Shown: positions 54,937-63,554 of the stretch, piece by piece
Numbering within the stretch: position 1 is the first letter of the stretch
Layout of the letters: each line of letters begins with the position of its first letter
Source: an uncultured Mesonia sp.
GTDB lineage: Bacteria > Bacteroidota > Bacteroidia > Flavobacteriales > Flavobacteriaceae
Assembly: GCA_947494545.1 (NCBI GenBank)
Contig: CANLVH010000010.1
Coordinates: 1 to 64,000, forward strand
Direction: 5' to 3'
Length of the DNA stretch: 64,000 nt
The notes under the pieces: generated by a model
Databases searched by the model: none
Seen by the model: only the letters and a program-made list of their open reading frames with translations
Told to the model about the DNA's origin: nothing
Position numbers and translations under genes: made by a program

Positions 54937-56178
54937 ATGATAGATAAGCAAGAAATTATAGACCGCTTTGTAAGCTATGTAACCATAGATTCTGAAAGCG
55001 ACCCGAATTCTGGTGCCACTCCAAGTACAGAAAAACAGTGGGATATGGCCAATAAATTAGAAAAAGAACTGCGTGAAATGGGCTTAGAAGATGTAAGCAT
55101 AGACAAACACGCTTATGTTATGGCCACGTTGCCTTCTAACGTAGAGCACGAAGTGCCCGCAATAGGTTTTATCTCACACTTTGACACCTCGCCAGATTTT
55201 ACAGGAAAGAATGTAAATCCGCAAATCACAGAAAACTATGACGGAAAAGATATTGTTTTAAACAAAGAAGAAAACATTGTTTTATCGCCAGATTATTTTG
55301 AAGATCTCTTACTGTACAAAGGCCAAACCCTAATTACCACAGACGGCACAACGCTTTTGGGCGCAGATGATAAAGCCGGAGTTACCGAAATTATGAGCGC
55401 GGTAAAATACCTTTTAGAACATCCCGAAATAAAACACGGTCCTATAAAAATAGGTTTCACTCCCGACGAAGAAATTGGTCGTGGCGCGCATAAATTTGAC
55501 GTAGAAAAGTTTGGCGCAAAATGGGCCTATACGATGGATGGCAGCCAAGTAGGCGAACTAGAATACGAAAATTTTAACGCCGCCGGCGCCACTGTAACCA
55601 TAAAAGGGAAAATTGTACACCCGGGTTCTGCCAAAGGAAAAATGGTAAACAGTCAGTATATAGCGCAAGAATTTATCAATTCTTTACCAAAATTAGAAAC
55701 CCCCGAGCATACCGAAGACAGGCAAGGCTTTTTTCATCTTACCCAAATAAACGGTAAGGTAGAAGAAACCAAGCTACAATACATTATTCGGGACCACGAT
55801 AAAGAACATTTTGAAGCCAGAAAAGACGTAATGCGAGATTTGGCCAAAGAAATTAACAAACAGCGCGGTGAAGAAGTGGTAGAAATAGAAATAAAAGACC
55901 AGTATTTTAATATGCGCGAAAAGGTAGAGCCGGTAATGCATATTGTAGACATTGCAGAAGAAGCAATGAAAGAGCTGGATATAAAGCCTATAATCAAACC
56001 CATTCGTGGCGGCACAGATGGCTCGCAACTTTCTTTTATGGGCTTGCCTTGTCCAAATATCTTTGCCGGCGGCCATAATTTTCACGGCAGATACGAGTTT
56101 GTTGCTGCAGAAAGCATGATAAAAGCAACACGAGTAATTGTAAAAATAGCAGAATTAACTGCAAAGAAATATAAATAA
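54937..56178 (+). CDS. pepT: Tripeptidase (peptidase T)
   Basis: PepT (413 aa, normal length) is a cytosolic di-zinc M20 peptidase that removes the N-terminal residue of tripeptides. The metal and catalytic motifs are [12 protein letters not shown] (His-x-Asp), [15 protein letters not shown] (bridging Asp), TPDEEIGRG (catalytic Glu and zinc Glu), YTMDGSQVG, and the final [17 protein letters not shown] and GGHNFHG. The ATG at 54937 ([21 protein letters not shown]) is standard. It has its own promoter and terminator and is therefore monocistronic. Confidence 0.96.
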   Translation: MIDKQEIIDRFVSYVTIDSESDPNSGATPSTEKQWDMANKLEKELREMGLEDVSIDKHAYVMATLPSNVEHEVPAIGFISHFDTSPDFTGKNVNPQITENYDGKDIVLNKEENIVLSPDYFEDLLLYKGQTLITTDGTTLLGADDKAGVTEIMSAVKYLLEHPEIKHGPIKIGFTPDEEIGRGAHKFDVEKFGAKWAYTMDGSQVGELEYENFNAAGATVTIKGKIVHPGSAKGKMVNSQYIAQEFINSLPKLETPEHTEDRQGFFHLTQINGKVEETKLQYIIRDHDKEHFEARKDVMRDLAKEINKQRGEEVVEIEIKDQYFNMREKVEPVMHIVDIAEEAMKELDIKPIIKPIRGGTDGSQLSFMGLPCPNIFAGGHNFHGRYEFVAAESMIKATRVIVKIAELTAKKYK

Positions 56179-56230
56179 TTTGGGCGGCAGCCAGGCTTTC
56201 CGCTTGTAGTTGTCTCTCAAAAAACCAAAA

Positions 56231-56282
56231 AACCTGCTACCACAAGAGCTTCTAAAGTCGCTTTGCGGCAGCGGGTTTTTTA
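56231..56282 (+). terminator. Terminator of pepT
   Basis: AACCTGCTACC (56231-56241) pairs with GGCAGCGGGTT (56267-56277) with two G-U pairs, followed by a T run. It lies 53 bp after the stop codon. Confidence 0.8.
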
Positions 56283-56346
56283 ATAGTTTTTTATCGCGTC
56301 AAGCTACCGCTATAATCCTTGCCGCAAAACTTAAAACTCAATACTT

Positions 56347-56943
56347 ATGGCTGTAAAAAATGTAGAAGAATACCTTGAAAAAAATGCTAAATGGCGGGAG
56401 CCGTTAGAGAAGTTGCGAGAAATATTACAACAAACCAAGCTAACCGAAACCATAAAATGGGGTGCGCCGGTTTATACGTTAAATAATAAAAATGTAGTAG
56501 GTTTAGCAGCTTTTAAAAAGCATTATGCTCTTTGGTTTTTTAACGGCACATCTTTAATTCAAAACACGGCTTTGTTACATAATGCGCAAGAAGGAAAAAC
56601 AAAAGCTTTACGGCAAATTCGGTTTACAGAAAAAGATAATTTACCGGTAGACACTTTAAAAAAATATGTTGAAGAAGCCATAGACCTGCAGGAAAAAGGA
56701 ATTGCAAAACCGGTAAAAACTGCTAAAAAAAGTCTTCCCTATCCAGAAGTGATAAAAAGAGCTTTTGAAGAAGATAAAAAATTAGAAGCTAGTTTTAAAG
56801 CTTTAACTCCGGGCCGACAACGTGAATATTTAGAGCACATTCATTCTGCCAAGCAAGAAAAAACCAAAGAACGCCGTTTGCAAAAAAATATTCCTTTAAT
56901 TCTTGCCGGCAGAGGTTTGCATGATAAGTATAAAAAGAAATAA
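56347..56943 (+). CDS. YdeI/OmpD-associated family protein (DUF1801-like)
   Basis: A 198-aa cytosolic protein. The first 110 residues form a DUF1801-like alpha-beta domain (WREPLEKLREILQQTKLTET, WGAPVYTLNNKNVVGLAAFK, YALWFFNGTSLIQN). The last 70 residues are the YdeI-type helical region (FEEDKKLEASFKALTPGRQR, HSAKQEKTKERRLQKN). Some members of this family influence resistance to antimicrobial peptides, but the biochemical role is unknown. It is a single-gene unit ending at the bidirectional terminator (57069-57096). Confidence 0.88.
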   Translation: MAVKNVEEYLEKNAKWREPLEKLREILQQTKLTETIKWGAPVYTLNNKNVVGLAAFKKHYALWFFNGTSLIQNTALLHNAQEGKTKALRQIRFTEKDNLPVDTLKKYVEEAIDLQEKGIAKPVKTAKKSLPYPEVIKRAFEEDKKLEASFKALTPGRQREYLEHIHSAKQEKTKERRLQKNIPLILAGRGLHDKYKKK

Positions 56944-57068
56944 AAAAGATCTTTCGGGATTGCAGGAAAAATTGGTGTGAAATTATTCTTCAAACGTCTC
57001 CTACAAGATATTTTTTTGAGCTTGCAAAACAAGGGACTTTAGTCCCTTGCCAACCTTCAATAATAAAA

Positions 57069-57096
57069 AAAAGGCCAGTAAAAACTGACCTTTTTT
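57069..57096. terminator. Bidirectional terminator between the YdeI-like gene and yajC
   Basis: AAAAGGCCAGT (57069-57079) pairs with ACTGACCTTTT (57084-57094) with one mismatch around an AAAA loop. A-rich and T-rich flanks let it serve both convergent genes. Confidence 0.82.
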
Positions 57097-57118
57097 CTTT
57101 TTAAAATCCGTAAAGATT

Positions 57119-57415
57119 TTATTTTTTATCGTCTTTCTTAGATTCGTTCACTTGTTTAGAAAGTTCCATAGAAATAGACGACTTATCAAAAGTTATTTTA
57201 CCGGCGCCGGTTTCTAAGATAACCGCATTTAGCTTTTCGCTAAAATCGATTATTTTACCGTGCATGCCACTTTTAGTAACTACCTTATCGCCTTTTTTTA
57301 ACTCGCTGGCAAAACTTTTTTCTTGTTTTTGGCGTTTCATTTGTGGTCGTATCATAAAAAGATAAAACACGGCAAAGATTGCCAAAAAAGGTAGAAAACT
57401 CATCAAATCGTTCAT
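57119..57415 (-). CDS. yajC: Preprotein translocase subunit YajC
   Basis: YajC (98 aa) is a small inner-membrane partner of the SecDF complex. One N-terminal helix (FLPFLAIFAVFYLFMI) leads to the family motif RPQMKRQKQEKSFASELKKG, then DKVVTKSGMHGKIIDF and a C-terminal variable tail. The gene follows the DUF1573 lipoprotein by 4 bp and lies downstream of nusB; nusB-DUF1573-yajC is a conserved order in Bacteroidota, often continued by coaE, which is absent here. Confidence 0.95.
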   Translation of the reverse strand: MNDLMSFLPFLAIFAVFYLFMIRPQMKRQKQEKSFASELKKGDKVVTKSGMHGKIIDFSEKLNAVILETGAGKITFDKSSISMELSKQVNESKKDDKK

Positions 57416-57419
57416 AGAC

Positions 57420-57902
57420 TTATTTTACTGGGTTTCCGGTTGCTGCCTTAGCTTTTGGCGTTACAAATGCTTTAATTTTAATCATTTCTTGACCGGTTTT
57501 GGTATTGGCAGTAATTCTAATCGTTTTCATTTGGTTGTTTGGTTTGCCTCTAGAGTCAAACTTAACCATCATTTCTCCTTCTTCTCCCGGTGCAATTGGG
57601 TCTTTTGGCGGATTAGGCACTGTACAACCACAACTTCCTTTTGCATTGGTAATTACTAAAGGCTCATTACCGGTATTGGTAAATTTAAAAGTGTGCTCTA
57701 CCACATCGCCTTCGTTAATCGTACCAAAGTCATGCATTTCTTTATCAAAAGAAATTTCTGCATATTTTTCTGCGTTATCGTTGCTGTTTTCTGCAACTTC
57801 TTTTTGGTTCTCTTCCTTCATCTTGTCGGAAGCGTTGTTGTCTTTACAAGAAGTAAAAACCATCGCGGCCGCAGCAGCTAACATTAAAAATCCTTTTTTC
57901 AT
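57420..57902 (-). CDS. DUF1573-domain lipoprotein
   Basis: A 160-aa lipoprotein (from the ATG at 57902: MKKGFLMLAAAAAMVFTSC, Cys19). The mature part is an Ig-like/ASH-type DUF1573 domain: EISFDKEMHDFGTINEGDVV, the conserved NAKGSCGCTVPNPPKDPIAPGE with its Cys pair, and VKFDSRGKPN. Its function is unknown, perhaps surface adhesion or envelope structure. A second ATG six codons upstream (57920) is possible. It lies between nusB and yajC. Confidence 0.9.
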   Translation of the reverse strand: MKKGFLMLAAAAAMVFTSCKDNNASDKMKEENQKEVAENSNDNAEKYAEISFDKEMHDFGTINEGDVVEHTFKFTNTGNEPLVITNAKGSCGCTVPNPPKDPIAPGEEGEMMVKFDSRGKPNNQMKTIRITANTKTGQEMIKIKAFVTPKAKAATGNPVK

Positions 57903-57969
57903 TTTTACTGTTTTAGTCATTATTTGTAATTAATTTTTTCAATCGCTAAAAATAAGAAAATTATACGTA

Positions 57970-58911
57970 TTACATCAAGCCTCTTCCCATTTTATTTAAT
58001 TTGCCGTTTTCTTTGTACTCTTTAGAGAGTTTATCTAAAATTCCGTTTATAAAAACACTACTTTTTGGGGTGCTGTATTCTTTGGCAATTTCTAAATATT
58101 CGTTTATACTAACCTTAACGGGAATAGAAGGGAATTTAAGAAATTCGCAAATAGCCATTTTTAATAAAATAGCATCTATTTCTGCTATTCGTTCTTTATC
58201 CCATTTAGGGGTTTTTTCGCTAACATCTTCCATAAAGGCTTGCTGGTTTAGCAAGGTCTTTTTAAAAAGCTCTGATGCAAAGTCTTTATCTTCTTGACTT
58301 TTAAATAAACGCGGAATTTCAAACTGCTCATACGAGGCTTTTGCGCGCTGTAAAAGTTTTAATAAGCCGGTGTTTACTATAGGTAAATCGTCTAACCAAG
58401 TTAATTTTTTGTCTTCTAAATAATCGTACAATTTTTCGTTGGGAGCAATTACTTCTTTAAAAATTGCGATTATAAAATTCTTATCTTCCTTATAACTAGA
58501 CTCTCTTGTAGAAAGGTAATCTTTATAAGGTTGGCTATTTTTTATCGCATCCCACAAAATAGCCACGTACTCATCGTCACGGCTCCAATTGTTTAATTTT
58601 CTGTCTTCTAACAATTGTGAGAGCTTTTCTGTGTTCTCTATTTGCTGAATTACTTGATTGTTTACAAATTTTAGGTTGGGATTTTTATCGTCTTCTGTGG
58701 CAAGGTATTTTTTTTGTGATTTTGCCATAAAATCTTCTGCTTTGTCTTTGATTTTTACCAGTAAATCTAAGTTTAGCAAAAAGAGATCGTACATCTCTTG
58801 CATGCTTTTTTGCAGAAATTTCTCTTCGGCGTTTAGGTTCTCGTTGGCAGATTGTCCAAACGCATAAATAGATTGCATTACTTTAACGCGAATATGTCTT
58901 CTTGTTAACAT
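57970..58911 (-). CDS. nusB: Transcription antitermination factor NusB
   Basis: NusB (313 aa from the ATG at 58911) works in rRNA antitermination with NusE/S10. The Bacteroidota form is about twice as long as the E. coli protein. The start MLTRRHIRVKVMQSIYAFGQ is the family N terminus; the C-terminal NusB domain is seen in KDFASELFKKTLLNQQAF, ILLKMAICEFLKFPSIPVKV and INEYLEIAKEYSTPKSSVFINGI. An extension to 58971 crosses the upstream terminator hairpin and is rejected. It is first in the operon with the DUF1573 lipoprotein and yajC. Confidence 0.93.
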   Translation of the reverse strand: MLTRRHIRVKVMQSIYAFGQSANENLNAEEKFLQKSMQEMYDLFLLNLDLLVKIKDKAEDFMAKSQKKYLATEDDKNPNLKFVNNQVIQQIENTEKLSQLLEDRKLNNWSRDDEYVAILWDAIKNSQPYKDYLSTRESSYKEDKNFIIAIFKEVIAPNEKLYDYLEDKKLTWLDDLPIVNTGLLKLLQRAKASYEQFEIPRLFKSQEDKDFASELFKKTLLNQQAFMEDVSEKTPKWDKERIAEIDAILLKMAICEFLKFPSIPVKVSINEYLEIAKEYSTPKSSVFINGILDKLSKEYKENGKLNKMGRGLM

Positions 58912-58940
58912 AGTTTTTTTTGAAAGAACATTTATAAAAT

Positions 58941-58972
58941 AAAACAGGGCGGTTTTTTTACCGCCCTGCAAA
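58941..58972 (-). terminator. Terminator of leucine dehydrogenase
   Basis: A perfect 9-bp GC-rich stem, CAGGGCGGT (58945-58953) with ACCGCCCTG (58960-58968), followed by T-rich sequence on the minus strand, between leucine dehydrogenase and nusB. Confidence 0.9.
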
Positions 58973-59008
58973 AATAGGTTTTTATTTATAGAAACAAATT
59001 CTTGTTGC

Positions 59009-60106
59009 TTATTTTCTAGCTTTCTTTGCGTCTATTCTTTCTTGTGCTATTTGCATAGCAGCTTGATTGGTAGTAAGTTGCTTCTTTTCTGCCATAGTTA
59101 AAATTTCTAAGGTAGTATTGTAAATGTTTTCGGTTTTATCTAGGGTTTGTTTGCGGTCATAACCTTTTAACTCCCCATAAACATTAATTACCCCTCCGGC
59201 ATTAATTAGAAAATCCGGGGCGTACACAATACCTTTTTCTTGCAACATTCTACCATGCGTTACCTCATCTTCTAACTGGTTGTTGGCTGCTCCGGCAATA
59301 ATTTGTGCTTTTAATTTATTGATGGTTTCAGAATTTACCGTGGCACCAAGAGCACAAGGCGAATAAATATCTACATCTGCGGTGTAAATATCGTCTTGCT
59401 CATATATTTTAGCACCGTGTTTCTTACTTACTTCTGCTAAACGATCTTTACTAATGTCTGTAATAAAAACTTCTCCGCCTTCTTCGCGTATATGCTTTAC
59501 AACAGTTTCGCCAACATTACCAATACCTTGCACCAAAATGCGTTTGCCTTCTAAACTATCGCTGCCAAATTTATATTTAGCTGCTGCTTTCATACCCATA
59601 TAAACGCCGTATCCTGTTACGGGAGAAGGGTTACCGGAACCTCCTAAACTCTCTGAAATACCGGTAACGTGTTTGGTAACTTCGTGTACGGTATCCATAT
59701 CTTTGGTTTGCATTCCTACATCTTCTGCAGTAATGTATTTTCCGCTAAGCGAATCTACAAATCTCCCAAATCTACGCATTAACTCGGGTGTTTTTTGCGT
59801 TTTGGCATCTCCTATAATAACCGCTTTTCCTCCGCCTAAATCTAAACCGGATATAGAGCTTTTAAAAGTCATTCCGCGCGATAGACGCAAAACATCATTT
59901 AATGCTTCCCACTCGCTGGTGTAGTTCCACATTCTGGTACCACCCAAAGCCGGTCCTAAAACCGTATTGTGAATACCGATTATTGCTTTTAAACCTGTAT
60001 CTTTGTCGTTGCAAAAAACAACTTGTTCATGATTGTCAAAGGAAAGTTGCCCAAATACAGGAGCGACTTTTTTTAATTCATTAGCCTTTAAAATTTCGGC
60101 GTCCAT
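59009..60106 (-). CDS. Leucine dehydrogenase (Glu/Leu/Phe/Val dehydrogenase family)
   Basis: A 365-aa NAD-dependent dehydrogenase that deaminates branched-chain amino acids. The catalytic region is GPALGGTRMW (54-60), RGMTFKSSISGLDLGGGKAV with lysines K82 and K94, and the Rossmann loop GIGNVGETVVKHI (about 196-208). The length and the GPALGGTRM block fit leucine dehydrogenase better than glutamate dehydrogenase. It has its own terminator. It is divergent from the ABC exporter gene; a TATTTTTG box at 60160-60153 may be its promoter element. Confidence 0.93.
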   Translation of the reverse strand: MDAEILKANELKKVAPVFGQLSFDNHEQVVFCNDKDTGLKAIIGIHNTVLGPALGGTRMWNYTSEWEALNDVLRLSRGMTFKSSISGLDLGGGKAVIIGDAKTQKTPELMRRFGRFVDSLSGKYITAEDVGMQTKDMDTVHEVTKHVTGISESLGGSGNPSPVTGYGVYMGMKAAAKYKFGSDSLEGKRILVQGIGNVGETVVKHIREEGGEVFITDISKDRLAEVSKKHGAKIYEQDDIYTADVDIYSPCALGATVNSETINKLKAQIIAGAANNQLEDEVTHGRMLQEKGIVYAPDFLINAGGVINVYGELKGYDRKQTLDKTENIYNTTLEILTMAEKKQLTTNQAAMQIAQERIDAKKARK

Positions 60107-60351
60107 AAGCTATGATTTTATATTAAATTATTTTATTTGCAAAACTTCCCTACAAAAATAACGAATATTTTAAAGTTAAAGCCCCGATTGCGTACTAATT
60201 TGTAAATTTGATAAAAATTGAAAAAACAAAACCCGTATAATTTATAATAAAAAGTTATAATTCAGCTTTAAAGCTTACTTAGCATTTTTTCTTTTATTTT
60301 TAAAACTTAATTATTGTAATAAAAAAGCCGAAGTAGACAGAAAGTAACCAA

Positions 60352-62109
60352 ATGAAAGCATTACAGCATTTAAATAAATATTTATACAAATACCGCGGTA
60401 GGTTATTGCTAGGATTGGTAATTACAGTTGCAGCTAGAATTTTTGCCGTTTATGTACCACAATTTATAGGAGACTCTACAGATGTTATCGAGCAATACAT
60501 CAACGGAGAAATTACGCAAATAGAAGTGGTAAAATCAGAATTGGTAACCAATATATTAATTATTGTTGGGGCCACTTTGCTTTCTGCTTTGCTTACTTTT
60601 TTAATGCGGCAAACGTTTATTGTGGTTTCCAGACATATTGAATACGATCTTAAAAATGAAATATACCGCCAATATCAAAACCTATCGCTTAATTTTTACA
60701 AAAAAAACCGCACCGGCGATTTAATGAATCGCATTAGCGAAGATGTTAGTCGAGTACGTCTCTATTTGGGCCCCGCATTAATGAACAGCGTTTCTACCAT
60801 TACCATGTTTATTGTGGTTATTGCTTTTATGGTAAGCAAAGCGCCAATGCTTACCTTATATGTAGTGGCACCGTTTCCTATTTTGTCTTTCGCAATATAC
60901 AAATTGAGCCGAATGATAAATAAACGCAGTACTATTGTACAACAGTATTTATCTAAGCTTAGCACGTTTACGCAAGAGAGTTTTAGCGGCATATCTGTTA
61001 TTAAAAGTTACGGAATGGAAAAGCAAATCAACACAGATTTTGTAGACCTTTCTAATACCAGCCGACAAAAAAATATTGATCTGGTAAAAGTGCAAGCTTT
61101 CTTTTTTCCTTTAATGGCGTTGTTGATTGGCGGCAGTAATATTTTGGTAATCTACATAGGAGGGCGTCAATTTATAAATGGCGAAATAGAAGATATTGGC
61201 GTAATTGTAGAGTTTTTACTTTATGTAAATATGCTTTCTTGGCCGGTTGCCAGCGTGGGTTGGGTAGCAGATATGATTCAGCGTGCCGAAGCTTCGCAAC
61301 AACGTATTAATGAGTTTTTAAGAGAAAAAGCACAAATTAGCAACAAGCAAGAAAAAATTAAAGAAATAGAAGGTAATATAGAGTTTAAAAACGTAAGCTT
61401 TACCTACGAAGACACCAATATTACCGCGCTAAAAGATATTTCGTTTACCGTAAATTCTGGAGAAACTTTAGCTATAATTGGTAAAACGGGCTCGGGTAAA
61501 TCTACTATTTTAGAGCTTGTTGGTAGGTTATACGATATAGAAAGCGGTGCTTTGTTTATAGATAAAACACCAATTGATCAATTAAATTTAAAAAATCTTC
61601 GTGCTGCCATTGGTTATGTGCCACAAGACGCTTTTTTGTTTAGCGATAGTATAAAGAACAACATTCGTTTTGGTAAAAGTAAAGCCAGCGATAAAGAGGT
61701 TATGCTAGCTGCCAAAAATGCAGCAGTACACAAAAATATTGTTGGCTTTAGCAAAGGATATGATACCGTTTTGGGAGAACGCGGACTCACACTATCGGGC
61801 GGACAAAAACAACGTATTTCTATTGCGCGCGCCATTATTCAAAACCCGCAAATCTTACTTTTTGACGATTGTCTTTCTGCCGTAGATACAGAAACAGAAG
61901 AAGAAATTTTAAGCAATCTGCATCAAATTTCTTCCAATAAAACTACTTTAATTGTAAGTCATCGAGTATCTTCTGCCAAAAACGCAGATAAGATTATTGT
62001 TTTAGAAGACGGTAAAATTAAAGAGCGCGGTAATCATCAAAGTCTAATTGCACACGATGGCTATTATAAAGAGCTTTATTTAAAGCAATCTGCCGAAAAA
62101 GAAAATTGA
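60352..62109 (+). CDS. ABC exporter, fused membrane and ATPase domains (MsbA-like)
   Basis: A 585-aa half transporter. The membrane domain with six helices covers about residues 18-320 (RGRLLLGLVITVAARIFAVY, SALLTFLMRQTFIVVSRHIE, FYKKNRTGDLMNRISEDVSR). The ATPase domain follows with Walker A GKTGSGKST near residue 378, the signature LSGGQKQR near 480, and Walker B ILLFDDCLSAVD near 500. It should act as a homodimer exporting lipids or drugs. The downstream PUR-like gene starts 76 bp later and may be co-transcribed. Confidence 0.93.
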   Translation: MKALQHLNKYLYKYRGRLLLGLVITVAARIFAVYVPQFIGDSTDVIEQYINGEITQIEVVKSELVTNILIIVGATLLSALLTFLMRQTFIVVSRHIEYDLKNEIYRQYQNLSLNFYKKNRTGDLMNRISEDVSRVRLYLGPALMNSVSTITMFIVVIAFMVSKAPMLTLYVVAPFPILSFAIYKLSRMINKRSTIVQQYLSKLSTFTQESFSGISVIKSYGMEKQINTDFVDLSNTSRQKNIDLVKVQAFFFPLMALLIGGSNILVIYIGGRQFINGEIEDIGVIVEFLLYVNMLSWPVASVGWVADMIQRAEASQQRINEFLREKAQISNKQEKIKEIEGNIEFKNVSFTYEDTNITALKDISFTVNSGETLAIIGKTGSGKSTILELVGRLYDIESGALFIDKTPIDQLNLKNLRAAIGYVPQDAFLFSDSIKNNIRFGKSKASDKEVMLAAKNAAVHKNIVGFSKGYDTVLGERGLTLSGGQKQRISIARAIIQNPQILLFDDCLSAVDTETEEEILSNLHQISSNKTTLIVSHRVSSAKNADKIIVLEDGKIKERGNHQSLIAHDGYYKELYLKQSAEKEN

Positions 62110-62185
62110 TATTTTTTTGGTAGATGTTAATATTTTTAAGATTTTTGAAGCCAGTATTTATAAACTAATCCAAATTAATTCCGTT

Positions 62186-62560
62186 ATGAGTGATAAAGGA
62201 ACGATGCAGAAAGAAGAAATTTTTTCTAAAGTGTTAAGAGCAGGAAGAAGAACCTATTTCTTTGACGTTAGAGCTACAAAAGCAGAAGATTACTACCTTA
62301 CTATTACCGAAAGCAAAAAATTTACCAACGACGATGGTTCGTTTTTTTACAAAAAACACAAAATCTATTTATACAAAGAAGATTTTGCCGGTTTTGAAGA
62401 AATTTTGCGCGAAATGACCAACTTTATCATTAACGAAAAAGGCGAAGAAGTAATTAGCGAACGCCACCAAAAAGACTTCAAAAAGAACTATGAAGAAGAA
62501 AATAGCAATAGCAACGGGGTTGCCGAAAAATTTACAGATGTAAGTTTTGAAGATATATAA
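62186..62560 (+). CDS. PUR-family nucleic-acid-binding protein (DUF3276)
   Basis: A 124-aa protein (ATG at 62186, MSDKGTMQKEEIF). It has one PUR repeat: IFSKVLRAGRRTYFFDVRAT, DYYLTITESKKF, FYKKHKIYLYKEDFAGFEEI. Bacterial single-repeat PUR proteins dimerise and bind single-stranded or G-rich nucleic acid, like the Borrelia EbfC-era BpuR. The C terminus is acidic and Asn-rich. A TTG start at 62117 is in frame, but it would add an unconserved stretch and I prefer the ATG. A strong terminator follows at 62581-62617. Confidence 0.92.
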   Translation: MSDKGTMQKEEIFSKVLRAGRRTYFFDVRATKAEDYYLTITESKKFTNDDGSFFYKKHKIYLYKEDFAGFEEILREMTNFIINEKGEEVISERHQKDFKKNYEEENSNSNGVAEKFTDVSFEDI

Positions 62561-62580
62561 AAAACAAACATATTTTAAAA

Positions 62581-62617
62581 AACCTCCTCTTGATTCTTTT
62601 AAGAGGAGGTTTTTTTA
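62581..62617 (+). terminator. Terminator of the PUR-like gene
   Basis: A perfect 11-bp stem AACCTCCTCTT (62581-62591) with AAGAGGAGGTT (62601-62611), then a T run. Confidence 0.92.
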
Positions 62618-62746
62618 TTAAGGCTGTAGTTTAATCTAACTTTCTCCTGAAGGCGCAAAAACAAATTTTATCATTGACGCATTTTAAAGAAAGAATAGTA
62701 TAAAAATTTCCAATTATCTACGCAATTAGAAACTATAACTATTATT

Positions 62747-62945
62747 AACTTGAGTTCGACATTAGCTTTTTCAATAAAAAAGGTATAAATCGATAGAAAT
62801 CTTGCTTTTTCAGAAGATTTGTTCATTTTCTTTGCTCGTCCAAAGAAAACGAACCAATCCCCAACTCTAGTTGGGGACAAAAATCCTTTACGGAAAAGCT
62901 TAGCTATACTGAAGAAAAAGAGCTAAGAAACTAAACTTTTATATA
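62747..62945 (+). repeat. Intergenic structured repeat, copy 5
   Basis: Left end AACTTGAGTTCGACATTAGC, then the hairpin GTTCATTTTCTTTG/CAAAGAAAACGAAC (62821-62834 with 62841-62854, loop CTCGTC), the hairpin TCCCCAACT/AGTTGGGGA (62858-62866 with 62869-62877), CTTTACGGAA (62886-62895) and GCTATACTGAAGAA. The right end is decayed and reaches the stop codon of the CsaA-like gene. A minus-strand frame here (62671-62880) is not a gene. Confidence 0.85.
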
Positions 62946-62948
62946 TAA

Positions 62949-63293
62949 TTAACTAATCCGCAGACCATTTGGCACTTTAGCTTCGGGTTGAATTATGGTA
63001 ACCTCATCTTCTTGCACGGCTCCCAATAGCAAACATTCACTCATAAAATTAGCAATTTGCTTTTTAGGAAAATTCACTACTGCAATGGTTTGTTTGCCCA
63101 ATAAATCTTCTTTTTTGTAACGTTTGGTTATTTGTGCCGAGGTTTTTAAAACCCCTATATCTTTTCCAAAATCAATTTTTAATTGGTATGCTGGTTTTTT
63201 AGCTTCCGGAAAATCATCTACCTTTATAATAGTGCCAACGCGCATATCTACACGGCTAAATTCTTGCCAACTTAAATCTTTACTGATACTCAT
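62949..63293 (-). CDS. csaA: tRNA-binding-domain protein, CsaA-like
   Basis: A 114-aa protein made up of one OB-fold tRNA-binding domain: FSRVDMRVGTIIKVDDFPEA, YQLKIDFGKDIGVLKTSAQI, GKQTIAVVNFPKKQIANFMS and the end PNGLRIS. CsaA proteins are dimeric chaperone-like factors linked to protein secretion in Bacillus, and similar to the C-terminal part of methionyl-tRNA synthetase. The exact role here is open. It is a single-gene unit. Confidence 0.9.
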   Translation of the reverse strand: MSISKDLSWQEFSRVDMRVGTIIKVDDFPEAKKPAYQLKIDFGKDIGVLKTSAQITKRYKKEDLLGKQTIAVVNFPKKQIANFMSECLLLGAVQEDEVTIIQPEAKVPNGLRIS

Positions 63294-63554
63294 TTTGTGT
63301 AAAATTTCTTTACGGATTTGATTTTTCTTAGGTTATTTTTTTCCGTTAAGGATAATAACAGTTTTCTAGGTATAAACCATTCAGCTTTGGTTACGGAAGT
63401 TCAAAAATAGTTAACCTACATTGTTTCAAATTTAAGCTTAAAATTTTAATTGAAATATTTTTAAATAAAATACTAGCAAAATAAAGATTACATCTTTACG
63501 CCGTGAATGCTATAGGTATAATTATTTTGCGTATTTTTAAAATAAAAATCGGCT

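Noticed and set aside
62671..62880. A 69-codon minus-strand frame between the PUR-like and CsaA-like genes
   Set aside because: It lies within a copy of the non-coding structured repeat and corresponding frames in the other copies are not kept open.
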